Below, one piece after another: positions 27,476-34,722 of a stretch of DNA of 64,000 nucleotides. Position 1 is the first letter of the stretch. Each line of letters begins with the position of its first letter. The stretch is from DAISKN01 sp963716925 (GTDB lineage Bacteria; Acidobacteriota; Vicinamibacteria; Marinacidobacterales; SMYC01), in assembly GCA_963716925.1 (NCBI GenBank), contig CAVQUX010000025.1, forward strand, positions 744,001-808,000, read 5' to 3'. The notes beneath the pieces are model-generated. The model had not been told where the DNA came from. It was given only the letters and a program-made list of their open reading frames with translations, and did no database searches. Both the position numbers and the translations under genes were made by a program.

Positions 27476-28063
27476 ATGACCCTTCTCCTGCTCGGAGCGA
27501 TGCTCACTCTCGATGCCACCGTCCTCGACAACGAGTACGTCCGCGTCGTTCGGGGCGGCGCCCCCTGCGCCGCTGCCGGTCCGGGATGCGGCGACCGGGT
27601 CCTCGTCGCCCTCGGCCCGACGGAGATCGAGAAGGATGGGAGCCGCCTTCGGCTTTCCCGCGGGGAGATTGCCGTCTTCGAGGCCGGCCGCAAGTATGCT
27701 CCTCCGTCGAAGGGAGACTACGCCGAGGTCGCCTTCAAGACCGACCGGCCCCGAGTCCAGTCACCCGATGAGCTCATTCTTCCGGAGAAGAACGCCGTCC
27801 TCTATGACGGAGAGCGGCTCTTCATCTTCGAGGAGAAGCTCGAGCCGGGCGACACCCGGGTGCGGCACAGCCACAGCCAGCGCGTGGTCGTGGTCCTCAA
27901 CGAAACCCGCCTGCAGCAGTGGCCCGAAGGCTCACCCGAGATATTCAAGGACCAGGTCCCGGACACCATCAAGTTCAACGGGCCGGTGATCCACGTGGTG
28001 AAGAACGTGGGCGGCAAACCTCTCCGGAACATCGTGATCGAGCTGAAGCCCGAGCGCGACTAG
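27476..28063 (+). CDS. secreted double-cupin-like protein
   Basis: 195 residues. The N-terminus (LLLGAMLTLDATVLDNEYVRVVR) may be a short signal or simply the first strands. Two cupin-like halves: LRLSRGEIAVFEAGRKY without metal His, and FIFEEKLEPGDTRVRHSHSQRVVVVL, where His residues in RHSHSQR resemble the cupin metal motif. The last strands IHVVKNVGGKPLRNIVIELK are typical of cupins of this type. Start codon follows the DUF3500 stop by three bases, so the two are likely functional partners. Substrate unknown. Confidence 0.65.
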   Translation: MTLLLLGAMLTLDATVLDNEYVRVVRGGAPCAAAGPGCGDRVLVALGPTEIEKDGSRLRLSRGEIAVFEAGRKYAPPSKGDYAEVAFKTDRPRVQSPDELILPEKNAVLYDGERLFIFEEKLEPGDTRVRHSHSQRVVVVLNETRLQQWPEGSPEIFKDQVPDTIKFNGPVIHVVKNVGGKPLRNIVIELKPERD

Positions 28064-28081
28064 CCGGCCGCGCTGGAGAGA

Positions 28082-28702
28082 CTAGAACCGGATCCCGAGC
28101 CCGAACGAGAGCTCCACGTTGTGGAGCGTGGCATCGCTATCACTGAGGCCGATGAGGTCTCCGATGATGCCGAGCCCGAGGTCGTCGACGCCGAACTTGG
28201 TCACGTGATCCTTCAGATCGACGCGGAAGGAGACCCGGGACGCGCTGAACTTTATCCCGCCGCCGTAGTTGTAGCCCAGTTTCGATCGGTCGAAGCTGAG
28301 CAGGTCCGCGATGTTGAAGTTCAGGTAGTGAAGCCCGAATCCGCCGGTCACGAACGGCTGCACCGGCCCGGGGAGGATGATGACGAGCACGTTCGCCTCG
28401 GTGTAGAGGATGCTGGCGTTCGCATCGACGAGATCATTGAGAGCCCCCCCGGTCAGACCCGACGGGCTGTAGATGAACGAGCCCTCGATCCCGAAGGGAA
28501 AGCCGTAGGTTCCCAGACGGAGGCCGAAGAGCGGGCTGTTCTGGACCGCGGTCTCGACCTGGTCGATATCGAGATCGTTCAGGACCGAGATGTCCCCGGA
28601 AATGCTCGCGCCGAAGAGGAACGTGATCTCTCCCTCGGCTCCCGCTTTGCCCGCGATCGAAAGCGAAACCAGCCCCGCTGCGACCAGGAACTTCTTGTGC
28701 AT
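28082..28702 (-). CDS. outer-membrane beta-barrel protein
   Basis: 206 residues. ATG with GGAGGTTTG upstream. Signal peptide MHKKFLVAAGLVSLSIAGKAGA. The mature sequence alternates polar and hydrophobic residues in about eight strands (ITFLFGASISGDISV, PVQPFVTGGFGLHYLNFNI, LGYNYGGGIKFSASRVSFRVDLKDHV) and ends with VELSFGLGIRF, a C-terminal Phe expected for BamA-inserted barrels. This is the small OmpA/OmpW-like eight-stranded type. It converges with the cupin gene (18 bases between stops) and diverges from the DUF2007 gene. Confidence 0.78.
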   Translation of the reverse strand: MHKKFLVAAGLVSLSIAGKAGAEGEITFLFGASISGDISVLNDLDIDQVETAVQNSPLFGLRLGTYGFPFGIEGSFIYSPSGLTGGALNDLVDANASILYTEANVLVIILPGPVQPFVTGGFGLHYLNFNIADLLSFDRSKLGYNYGGGIKFSASRVSFRVDLKDHVTKFGVDDLGLGIIGDLIGLSDSDATLHNVELSFGLGIRF

Positions 28703-28789
28703 CAAACCTCCATCGAACCCGAACCGCCGCGGACTATAACGTGGAACCTCGATCGACGCCACCCGACATGAAAGGTGCTACGCTCACTC

Positions 28790-29215
28790 ATGTACTGCCC
28801 CAATCCGGACTGTCCACATGTCCGGAGCACCGGCGAGCCCGCCGAGTACCGGAAGGGCATCACCGAGTGTGAGGACTGCCACGCCTCGTTGGTGGAGGAT
28901 CGCCCGGAAATGGAGCGATCGGAACCGGAGGAGCTCGTTCCGGTTTTCGAGATCACGAACGCCGCGCTCGTTCCCTTCGTGGAATCCCTGCTGACGTCGG
29001 CGGGCATCCGACACTTCATCAAGGGAGAAGGGGTCCAGGATTTCTTCGGCTGGGGGCGCCTCGCCGTCGGATTCAGCCTGATCGCGGGCCCGCCGGTGGT
29101 CTATGTCGAGCCCGACCGCGCCGAGGAGGCGCGCGAGCTGCTGGCGGATGTCAAGAGCGCCCCCGCGGACGACGGCCAAACGTCGCTCGACGAGGACGAC
29201 GAGCCGCCCGCCTAG
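28790..29215 (+). CDS. DUF2007-type protein with N-terminal zinc ribbon
   Basis: 141 residues. The N-terminus has a zinc-ribbon pair, CPNPDC and CEDC (residues about 3-8 and 30-33). The centre matches the DUF2007 putative signal-transducing fold: LVPVFEITNAALVPFVESLLTSAGIRHFIKGEG and VVYVEPDRAEEARELLADV. The C-terminal 20 residues are acidic and probably disordered. There is no obvious ribosome site before this ATG, so it may be translated from a short leader. Role unknown; DUF2007 resembles the ACT/GlnB-like ferredoxin fold. Confidence 0.72.
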   Translation: MYCPNPDCPHVRSTGEPAEYRKGITECEDCHASLVEDRPEMERSEPEELVPVFEITNAALVPFVESLLTSAGIRHFIKGEGVQDFFGWGRLAVGFSLIAGPPVVYVEPDRAEEARELLADVKSAPADDGQTSLDEDDEPPA

Positions 29216-30104
29216 CTCCCGCGCGCCCATGGGATGGCCTGCGCGCCGGCACGCCGCTCATGAGACGATTTGAAAAGCCCAGCACCCCTTCTCTATGATG
29301 AGGTCATGAAAAGCGAGCGAGCCAGCCCTCGTCCGCTCCAGCTCTTTTTAGCATGCTACCGAGCATCGCCAAACACGGTATTCGATATCAGGCCAAATCC
29401 CAGACGCCGAACCCGACCGCAATCAACGACATCCCAACACTGGGCCCTGTCTGATATTTCTTATCAGCACCAGCCTCGCTCTCTCAAATCGCTCTGGGGA
29501 TCTTGAGATCAAGAGGTTCGGCGGACAACGAGAAGGCGGCGTGAGGCTGACGGTGGGATCACGTCGCAGGGCGGACGTCAGAGCTTGCTTGCCGACGCGG
29601 ATTCCAGGCGAGACATTGAGTCTCCCGGTTCGAGCATGGGACCTGCCGAACCGGGTTGCGTGATCGATGAGGGCGACTCAGCCGATTGTGGCACGCAGAG
29701 GTGGTGTGGATAAACGCCGTTGGCGAGGAGGTGAGTCGCGCAGCTGTCGGCGTGACCAACGGACAGCGGGCATGTCGGGGTAGCAGTCTGCAGGCGCTTT
29801 CACCGCGCCTGGCCACGTCATTCCGGTCAACTCAGCCGCCGAGTGGCGAGTCGAATGGCGAGGGGAGACGCGTAGTTCTATGGCAAGGCTCGCGTGTACG
29901 CGGTCGGCCGAGAGGCACTCCAGGTCGGCAGTGCTGATGTGGCATCGCGATAGCTGCAACCGAGTAGTCCTCGAGGATTCGGACATCCTGGCTTACGAGC
30001 AGGCCGCGAACGGTTGTCAACCGAGAGTCCGACGGCCAGCTTGGAACGGAGCGGTGAGCGCCGACAAGTGATGAGTGGACGTGGTCATCTCAACGTGAAA
30101 CGCC
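29216..30104 (+). other. 889-base stretch without a convincing gene
   Basis: Short open frames on both strands lack ribosome sites, typical codon use and any recognisable domain. Composition is visibly less GC-biased than the flanking genes, most so at 29280-29500. It contains hairpins at 29451-29467 and 29624-29655. The composition change and absence of genes mark the left edge of an accessory region. Confidence 0.5.
29624..29655. repeat. 9-base perfect inverted repeat
   Basis: CCCGGTTCG at 29624-29632 pairs with CGAACCGGG at 29647-29655 across a 14-base loop. No T-tract follows, so it is not a good intrinsic terminator. It could be a recombination or regulatory hairpin in the gene-poor interval. 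Confidence 0.4.
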
Positions 30105-30186
30105 GCCGAACAACGGGATGGAAGCGTACGAGACGGCGGGCTGCGACCGGAGGACGCCGTTCGCCAGCTCATCCCGGGCGTTCGGC
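30105..30186 (+). mobile_element. attC-like integron cassette recombination site (82 bp)
   Basis: Outer boxes GCCGAAC (30105-30111) and GTTCGGC (30180-30186) are exact reverse complements. Inner boxes CGGGATG (30114-30120) and CATCCCG (30170-30176) also pair, and a further arm at 30133-30138 pairs with 30155-30160. The borders read AACAA on the left and GGGCGTT on the right, as in known attC sites. The left arm carries two unpaired bases (GA, 30121-30122) where extrahelical bases are expected. The R' core deviates from GTTRRRY at one position. A cassette-like gene follows directly. Confidence 0.6.
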
Positions 30187-30215
30187 GGATGCTCGGGAGG
30201 AGCGAGCGGAACCGT

Positions 30216-30608
30216 ATGCGTAGCCCTCATGTCTTTGTGGCCGTGATTGTGGCGCTTGGGTCGGCCGCGTGCTCGGGTGGTGGACCGCAGACTCGACCGC
30301 ATACCCTCAGTACGGGGCGAACAATCAAGGTGATCTCGGTTGGCCCAATGCACTTCTCCGCATCGGCGCCTGCGCTCGTGCTCTCTTATCAAACGGATCT
30401 GAAGATCAGCGAGAGCGACGCCCTTCGGAAGGAGGTGGCGGAGATCTGGCGGGACTTCCGACAGGAGGTCGATAAGGCGAAGCTGAATGACGCCATCATC
30501 ATGGCTAACGAGGTCCCGACCGGTGGCCTCATCAAGCGTGGACAGTCCTTCAACTTTGTCTTCGCCCGCGGTAAGGATGGCGCTTGGCTCGATGAGCCTT
30601 CGAAGTGA
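30216..30608 (+). CDS. small lipoprotein, possible integron-cassette gene
   Basis: 130 residues. Signal with lipobox-like end (VAVIVALGSAACSGGG). The rest, containing VISVGPMHFSASAPALVLSYQTDLKI and EVAEIWRDFRQEVDKAKLNDAIIMANEVP, is an alpha/beta pattern common in small environmental lipoproteins; no family is recognised. The ATG at 30216 lies 30 bases after the first attC-like site, and the second attC-like site begins 14 bases past the stop, giving the exact layout of an integron cassette. Codon use is less GC-biased than in the core genes. Confidence 0.6.
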   Translation: MRSPHVFVAVIVALGSAACSGGGPQTRPHTLSTGRTIKVISVGPMHFSASAPALVLSYQTDLKISESDALRKEVAEIWRDFRQEVDKAKLNDAIIMANEVPTGGLIKRGQSFNFVFARGKDGAWLDEPSK

Positions 30609-30621
30609 CCTGGGGCACACC

Positions 30622-30722
30622 GCCGAACACGCGTTGCAGCTGACGGAACGCGTGGCCTTGTAGGAACGCACTCGGAGGTATTCTTTTCGTTATTCAGCGC
30701 GTTCCGCAGCTGAACGCGGTGT
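30622..30722 (+). mobile_element. second attC-like site (degenerate right end)
   Basis: Left box GCCGAAC (30622-30628) is identical to that of the first site. The stem pairs 30630-30652 with 30698-30718: CGCGTT, CAGCTG and CGGAACGCG match CGCGTTCCG, CAGCTG and AACGCG. Single unpaired bases g636 and a643 on the left arm are placed like attC extrahelical bases. The 45-base loop is within the usual range. The right core should be GTTCGGC but reads GTGTAGAC, so the site may be inactive. Confidence 0.52.
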
Positions 30723-30748
30723 AGACGCCCAGACGCCCAGAGGTGGTA

Positions 30749-31345
30749 ATGAGCGCAACCACGCTACCGAGTCTGCTTCTCCTTATCGCGACCCGTCTCC
30801 CAGTGTCCCAAACGTCGCAAGATGCCATGGTTGAGCGACTGATGGGCCTTCTTACTTCATCAGAGCAACAGAGGATTTTGAACGGGCTGGCAGAGGTTGG
30901 AGAAATGACGGATTACGAACCCACACTTCTCCCTCGGGTTGGAACTCTGTTGTCGCATGAGAGCGAGGCGGTCCAATACGCGGCGGCGGATACGATCTAC
31001 GCGCTAGCCAGACTCGATGGGTGTTTTGCTGAAGACAACCACGCCGATTGCAGGGTGATGTCTCAGGTTTACAGTGAACTACCCGTTGCGACCAAGACGG
31101 TCAATCCTGACTATCCGACTGCTGCCAGAGAAAGGTTACTGAATGCTGATGTGCGCCTGCGGATCCTGGTTGACTCTCGGGGTCAGGTGGCAAAAGCGTA
31201 TGTCTTGGACCGGGCACCTCTTTTTGAAGCGAATGCGATCAAGGCAGTTAAGAAATGGCGTTTTGAACCCGCGAAGAGAAACGGTATTCCGGTTCCGATT
31301 GTTGGCGTCGTCACCACTACATTTCGGGTCACGAAACAACGGTGA
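30749..31345 (+). CDS. TonB C-terminal-domain protein with HEAT-like segment
   Basis: 198 residues. ATG with AGAGG five bases upstream. The hydrophobic N-terminus (LPSLLLLIATRLPVS) may be a signal peptide. A helical part follows (LLPRVGTLLSHESEAVQYAAADTIYALARL), HEAT-like. The C-terminal 80 residues form a TonB-type domain: VNPDYPTAARERLLNADVRLRILVDSRGQVAKAYVL and FEANAIKAVKKWRFEPAKRNGIPVP. No proline-rich periplasmic spanner or membrane anchor typical of true TonB is seen. It is therefore more likely a periplasmic protein using the fold. It follows the second attC-like site. Confidence 0.7.
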   Translation: MSATTLPSLLLLIATRLPVSQTSQDAMVERLMGLLTSSEQQRILNGLAEVGEMTDYEPTLLPRVGTLLSHESEAVQYAAADTIYALARLDGCFAEDNHADCRVMSQVYSELPVATKTVNPDYPTAARERLLNADVRLRILVDSRGQVAKAYVLDRAPLFEANAIKAVKKWRFEPAKRNGIPVPIVGVVTTTFRVTKQR

Positions 31346-31436
31346 TGGCCCCAGCCTCGTACTATGTTTGGGTACGGGGGCGTCGCGAGGTGGACTCCGA
31401 GGTAGGCGCGGCGCATCCTTAAGAACAAGGCAGGGT

Positions 31437-31646
31437 ATGCGGACCTTCAACTTCGTCGTTGAGCGTGACCCTGACACGGGACTGTTCGTTGGCTACGTTC
31501 CCGGTTGGCCGGGAGCGCACAGCCAAGGCAATAGTCTCGACGAGCTGCAGCGCAACTTACAGGAAGTTGTTGGGATGCTGCTCGAGGACGGCGAACCAAC
31601 AATGGAGTCTGAGTTCGTCGGAGTACAGACACTTCGGGTAGGGTAG
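31437..31646 (+). CDS. hicB: HicB-like antitoxin (short form)
   Basis: 69 residues matching the HicB/UPF0150 fold: MRTFNFVVERDPDTGLFVGYVPGWPGAHSQGNSLDELQRNLQEVVGMLLEDG. No C-terminal DNA-binding domain is present, which is normal for the short form. Its stop shares a base with the GTG of the downstream hicA remnant (TAGTG). HicB neutralises HicA, an mRNA interferase. Since hicA here is broken, this antitoxin may be orphaned. Confidence 0.75.
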   Translation: MRTFNFVVERDPDTGLFVGYVPGWPGAHSQGNSLDELQRNLQEVVGMLLEDGEPTMESEFVGVQTLRVG

Positions 31647-31804
31647 TGGGCAAGCTGCCCCGTCTTGAAGCCTCGCGAGGTGGCGGCGCGGCTTGAAAGT
31701 CTCGGTTTCGCGGAGATTCGCCAGCGCGGCTCCCACAAGCAGTATCGGCACCCGGATGGCCGGGGAACAACGATTCGTTCCACGGGGACTGCACTGGTTC
31801 ATGA
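31646..31804 (+). pseudogene. hicA: decayed hicA toxin gene
   Basis: The GTG-initiated frame begins GKLPRL, then an extra base at about 31660-31665 moves the family sequence to another frame: VLKPREVAARLESLGFAEIRQ, RGSHKQYRHPDGRGTT. This includes the catalytic His in GSHKQ. Near 31770 the frame shifts again to SFHGDCTGS and stops. HicA proteins are about 60-80 residues and normally end further on (after the PFHGG-type segment). Two frame changes and a missing C-terminus indicate a dead toxin. Confidence 0.7.
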
Positions 31805-32105
31805 CTCTCGTGGCGTGTCCAATCTGCGGATTTGAGCCACAAGACCAGGGGCAAATGAGAACCCAACCAGATCCTGAACTCGCGCTTCCCACAGGGCGGC
31901 ATGACTTGGGCTTGCAGCGGTCGTGGCGTTCGATTTCTAGTAGCATTGTTGCTGGCGTCACCGGCGGGCGCTTCGGCACCGCGGCGCTGCTTCCGAACGC
32001 TCGCCACGCCGCTGAAGCGCAGAGGTTTGAACGCTTTGGCAGAGCGAAGAGTGCTGCCCGGGTGTTCTCTGATTCGCAATCCGCTTCCTGCGACTGGAAA
32101 AGATC
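31805..32105 (+). other. gap of about 300 bases without a supported gene
   Basis: The best candidate is a 72-residue frame (31901-32119) with a signal-like stretch VRFLVALLLASPAGASA, but it has no ribosome site and overlaps the DinB start. A GC-rich imperfect hairpin lies around 31969-32020. I see nothing firm here. Confidence 0.4.
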
Positions 32106-32603
32106 GTGGAGTCCATTGATCTGATACGCGACAACTTGAAGAAGAGCAGGGATCGGGTCCTGGCCCGCGTCGAGGAAATGCGGGAGCACTGCGTAGTATT
32201 CCCGACGCCGAACGGCGGGTGCCACACTCTATGGGTGCTTGGGCACCTGGCCTACATCGAGGCGTTGGTTGTCCGTGGGTTCATGCTCGGGGAAAGAAAC
32301 CCGTTGGCTGAATGGGAGGAGGTCTTCGACGGTGCCGACACGAGCGGGGACATCAGCCAGTTCCCTCGGTTCGACCAAGTCCTTGCGAAATGTCGTGAGG
32401 TGCGCGAGTCGACGGTCGCGCTCCTTGACTCACTTTCCGAGGACGATCTCGACAAAGCGAGCGCGAATGTGCCCGCGGGCTTCGAAGGCGCCTTCGGCAC
32501 CTACCGACTTTGCCTGCAGTATGTGGCGGACCACTGGTATATGCATCGCGGACAATTGGCTGATGCGCGGCGGGCCGCTGGACTGGAACGAATATGGGTG
32601 TAG
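32106..32603 (+). CDS. DinB-like four-helix protein
   Basis: 165 residues from GTG. DinB/YfiT superfamily four-helix bundle: helix 1 DLIRDNLKKSRDRVLARVEEM, helix 2 with HTLWVLGHLAYIEALVVRGFML, helix 3 RFDQVLAKCREVRESTVALLD, helix 4 YVADHWYMHRGQLADARRAAG. The metal-ligand pattern of the family (His in GHLA, then HWYMHRGQ) is present. The family includes thiol transferases dependent on bacillithiol or mycothiol and many uncharacterised members. It is the first of five small enzymes on the same strand. Confidence 0.82.
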   Translation: MESIDLIRDNLKKSRDRVLARVEEMREHCVVFPTPNGGCHTLWVLGHLAYIEALVVRGFMLGERNPLAEWEEVFDGADTSGDISQFPRFDQVLAKCREVRESTVALLDSLSEDDLDKASANVPAGFEGAFGTYRLCLQYVADHWYMHRGQLADARRAAGLERIWV

Positions 32604-32655
32604 AGCTGTCGGGCCGTGCGTGGTTTAGGTGGCTGGATACGCAGGAGGGCAAACC

Positions 32656-33060
32656 ATGGCGAGGATTACTGGAGTCGGCGGCGTCTTCTTCAAGAGTAAG
32701 AGCGACCGCGCCGCGCTGGCTGCGTGGTATCAGAAGCACTTGGGCATGCCGCTGGAAGACTTCGGCGGCGCTATTCTCAAATGGCCGGACGACAAGGCCG
32801 AGGACCGAGGCCTGACAGTGTGGCATACCGCGGAGAGAGACAGCGAGTGGTTCAGCCCAAGCAATTCTTCCTTCATGATCAACTACCGGGTCGACAACCT
32901 CGGCGAGCTGCTGACGCAGCTCCGTGCGGGGGGTGTGGAAATCGTCAGCGGACCCGAGTCGCACGAGAACGGCAAGTTCGCGTGGATCATGGATCCGGAC
33001 GGGAACAAGGTCGAGCTCTGGGAGCCGAAGATCTGGGACGACAAGAACAAAGGTGCCTGA
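32656..33060 (+). CDS. VOC (glyoxalase-like) protein
   Basis: 134 residues. ATG with GGAGGG seven bases upstream. The two beta-alpha-beta-beta-beta modules of the vicinal oxygen chelate fold are visible: ITGVGGVFFKSKSDRAALAAWYQKHLGMPL and FMINYRVDNLGELLTQLRAGGVEIV, ending in FAWIMDPDGNKVELWEP. The final motif supplies the Glu metal ligand (ELWEP). Most VOC relatives of this length are uncharacterised; lyase, dioxygenase or resistance roles are possible. Stop and next start are one base apart. Confidence 0.83.
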   Translation: MARITGVGGVFFKSKSDRAALAAWYQKHLGMPLEDFGGAILKWPDDKAEDRGLTVWHTAERDSEWFSPSNSSFMINYRVDNLGELLTQLRAGGVEIVSGPESHENGKFAWIMDPDGNKVELWEPKIWDDKNKGA

Positions 33061-33061
33061 G

Positions 33062-33574
33062 ATGAGTCTGCAGACGGCACAAATGAATGACACCAGATTC
33101 ACGCAGACCAACACCACCTTTGCGATGTCTTGCAGCGTCGCGGTCAATATTCAGGCGAATACGGAAGTCGTATGGAGCCTCTTGACCGACGCCAAGGGGT
33201 TCCCGCGCTGGAACTCCACGGTCACCGGGATCGAGGGGCAGATCCGCGAAGGCGAACGCCTCCGTCTGCACGTTCCGGGTACTGGGCGCACATTCAGTCC
33301 CAGGGTTTCCGGTGTGGTTCCACCTCGGCGCATGATCTGGAGCGACGGTTTTGTCCCCCTCTTCAAAGGCGTTCGCACCTTCGAGCTGGAGTCGCGCGAT
33401 GACGGGTCGACTGATTTCGTGATGGAGGAACGCTTCTCCGGTATCTTGTTTGCCTTGACGAAACGCATGCTGCCCGACTTCCGTCCAATATTTCAGGCCT
33501 ACGCCAGCGACTTGAAACGTGAGGCAGAGCGGATCGGACACGAACGCGGGACCCAGGGGCACGGAATGGGGTGA
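33062..33574 (+). CDS. SRPBCC-family protein
   Basis: 170 residues. START-like helix-grip fold: SVAVNIQANTEVVWSLLTDAKGFPRWNSTV, then IREGERLRLHVPG, MIWSDGFVPLFKGVRTFELE and the long C-terminal helix FRPIFQAYASDLKREAERIG. The ATG follows the VOC stop by one base, so the two are probably co-translated. Related proteins bind hydrophobic compounds; no ligand can be assigned. Confidence 0.8.
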   Translation: MSLQTAQMNDTRFTQTNTTFAMSCSVAVNIQANTEVVWSLLTDAKGFPRWNSTVTGIEGQIREGERLRLHVPGTGRTFSPRVSGVVPPRRMIWSDGFVPLFKGVRTFELESRDDGSTDFVMEERFSGILFALTKRMLPDFRPIFQAYASDLKREAERIGHERGTQGHGMG

Positions 33575-33610
33575 TGCCTACCCGTAGGCGCCCAGGAAAG
33601 TCGTGATCCA

Positions 33611-34198
33611 ATGAAATCAACTGCAGTGACGTCAACGGCGCTCATGGCACTTGCGATGATTCTGAGCATGGAGTGCGGTCGTGACCCGTCTCCGTCGGCC
33701 GGTGGCGAATCGGGCCCGTCGCCCCACGAGGCGCCGGAGCCAGCCGTAGAGGGCTTCATCCTTCGGACCGGGGAAGGGGAGTTTCTCCAGAACGGCATCG
33801 TCGTGAAGGCGTCACCTGCGACCGGCACGGAGGGCTCCATTCTCGTGGAGCAGACCTTCCCGAGAGGCGGAACGACGAATTTGCACCTTCACGAGCAGGG
33901 CGACGAGCTGTTTTACGTCGTTTCGGGCCGCGGCACCGCGACGCTGGGTGAGCTCACGGACGAGATCGGCCCCGGTGACGTGATCTTCATTCCACGAAAC
34001 GCAGTCCATCGCGTCGGGAACCTGACAAGCGACGAGCCACTGCGGGTCGTATTCTTCATGGACCGCCCCGAGCTGGTCGAACAGTTTCGCGCAATTCATG
34101 AACGGGTGACCTCGGACCCCGCTCGACCCATTACGGACGAGGAGCGAGCCGCGATATCCGAACGTATCGGCGGAAGCAGAGCCGTCGAAGCTCGGTAA
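33611..34198 (+). CDS. exported cupin-domain protein
   Basis: 195 residues. Signal-like N-terminus (TALMALAMILSMECGRD); the Cys suggests a lipoprotein but the residues before it fit the lipobox poorly. A low-complexity linker is followed by a single cupin barrel: motif 1 TNLHLHEQGDELFYVVSGRG and motif 2 GPGDVIFIPRNAVHRVGN, with intact metal-binding His/Glu. Similar proteins are common in environmental genomes and are usually unassigned. It is part of the small-enzyme run. Confidence 0.78.
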   Translation: MKSTAVTSTALMALAMILSMECGRDPSPSAGGESGPSPHEAPEPAVEGFILRTGEGEFLQNGIVVKASPATGTEGSILVEQTFPRGGTTNLHLHEQGDELFYVVSGRGTATLGELTDEIGPGDVIFIPRNAVHRVGNLTSDEPLRVVFFMDRPELVEQFRAIHERVTSDPARPITDEERAAISERIGGSRAVEAR

Positions 34199-34233
34199 TG
34201 AAAGGGACGACCACTATTTGAGGACGAAGAACC

Positions 34234-34662
34234 ATGACTATTCCGGAGTCGGTCCGAAACCTCCTTGCCACCGGTCCGCTGGCCCATCTGACGACGCTGA
34301 ACAGCGATGGGAGTCCACAGGTGACGGTCGTCTGGGTTGCCATCGAAGGAGATGAGATCGTCAGCGCACACCTTCATCTCCACCATAAGATCAAGAACAT
34401 CCGTCGCGACCCGCGAGTCGCTGTCTCGCTCCTCGGCCCAGGCAAGAACGCGATCGGGCTGCGAGAGTACCTGGTGGTCTACGGCGAGGCTCGAGTCACG
34501 GAAGGCGGTGCAGTGCCGCTGCTCCAGCGTCTCGCCCGCATCTACATCGGACCGGACGCTGATTTCCCTCCCGCTGCACTCCGCGACCGACCGGGATTCG
34601 TGACCCGCATCACGCCTCGGCGCTTCGCGGGCGAGGGACCTTGGAGTTCTCGGCGGCAGTAA
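34234..34662 (+). CDS. PPOX-class F420/FMN-dependent oxidoreductase
   Basis: 142 residues of split-barrel fold. LATGPLAHLTTLNSDGSPQVTVVWVAIEGDEIVSAH is the classic opening of the probable F420-dependent PPOX group, followed by HKIKNIRRDPRVAVSLLGPG and YLVVYGEARVTEGGAVPLLQRLARIYIG. These enzymes reduce quinone- or nitro-like substrates or biliverdin using F420H2 or FMN. Cofactor choice is unclear since no F420 gene is in the window. Last gene of the plus-strand accessory run. Confidence 0.83.
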   Translation: MTIPESVRNLLATGPLAHLTTLNSDGSPQVTVVWVAIEGDEIVSAHLHLHHKIKNIRRDPRVAVSLLGPGKNAIGLREYLVVYGEARVTEGGAVPLLQRLARIYIGPDADFPPAALRDRPGFVTRITPRRFAGEGPWSSRRQ

Positions 34663-34722
34663 TCGAGGCCAGTTTGTCTCCGTCCAGGGCACGGATCAGG
34701 CAGCCGAGAGTCGAAACCGAGG

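Noticed and set aside
29406..29522. GCCGAAC and GTTCGGC 117 bases apart, as in the attC-like sites
   Set aside because: The inner arms do not pair and the AACAA and GCGTT borders are absent, so no third attC site is claimed.
29620..29660. GGTTCGA resembling a tRNA T-arm
   Set aside because: No acceptor, D or anticodon arms can be folded around it; it is better explained by the 9-base inverted repeat.
31330..31400. Possible attC after the TonB-domain gene (AACAA near the stop and GGGCGTC downstream)
   Set aside because: Only a short CGTAC/GTACG stem with a five-base bulge forms, and the right core lacks GTT.
31901..32119. 72-codon frame with a signal-like stretch
   Set aside because: There is no ribosome site, the product after the hydrophobic part is Arg/Pro-rich noise, and it overlaps the DinB start.
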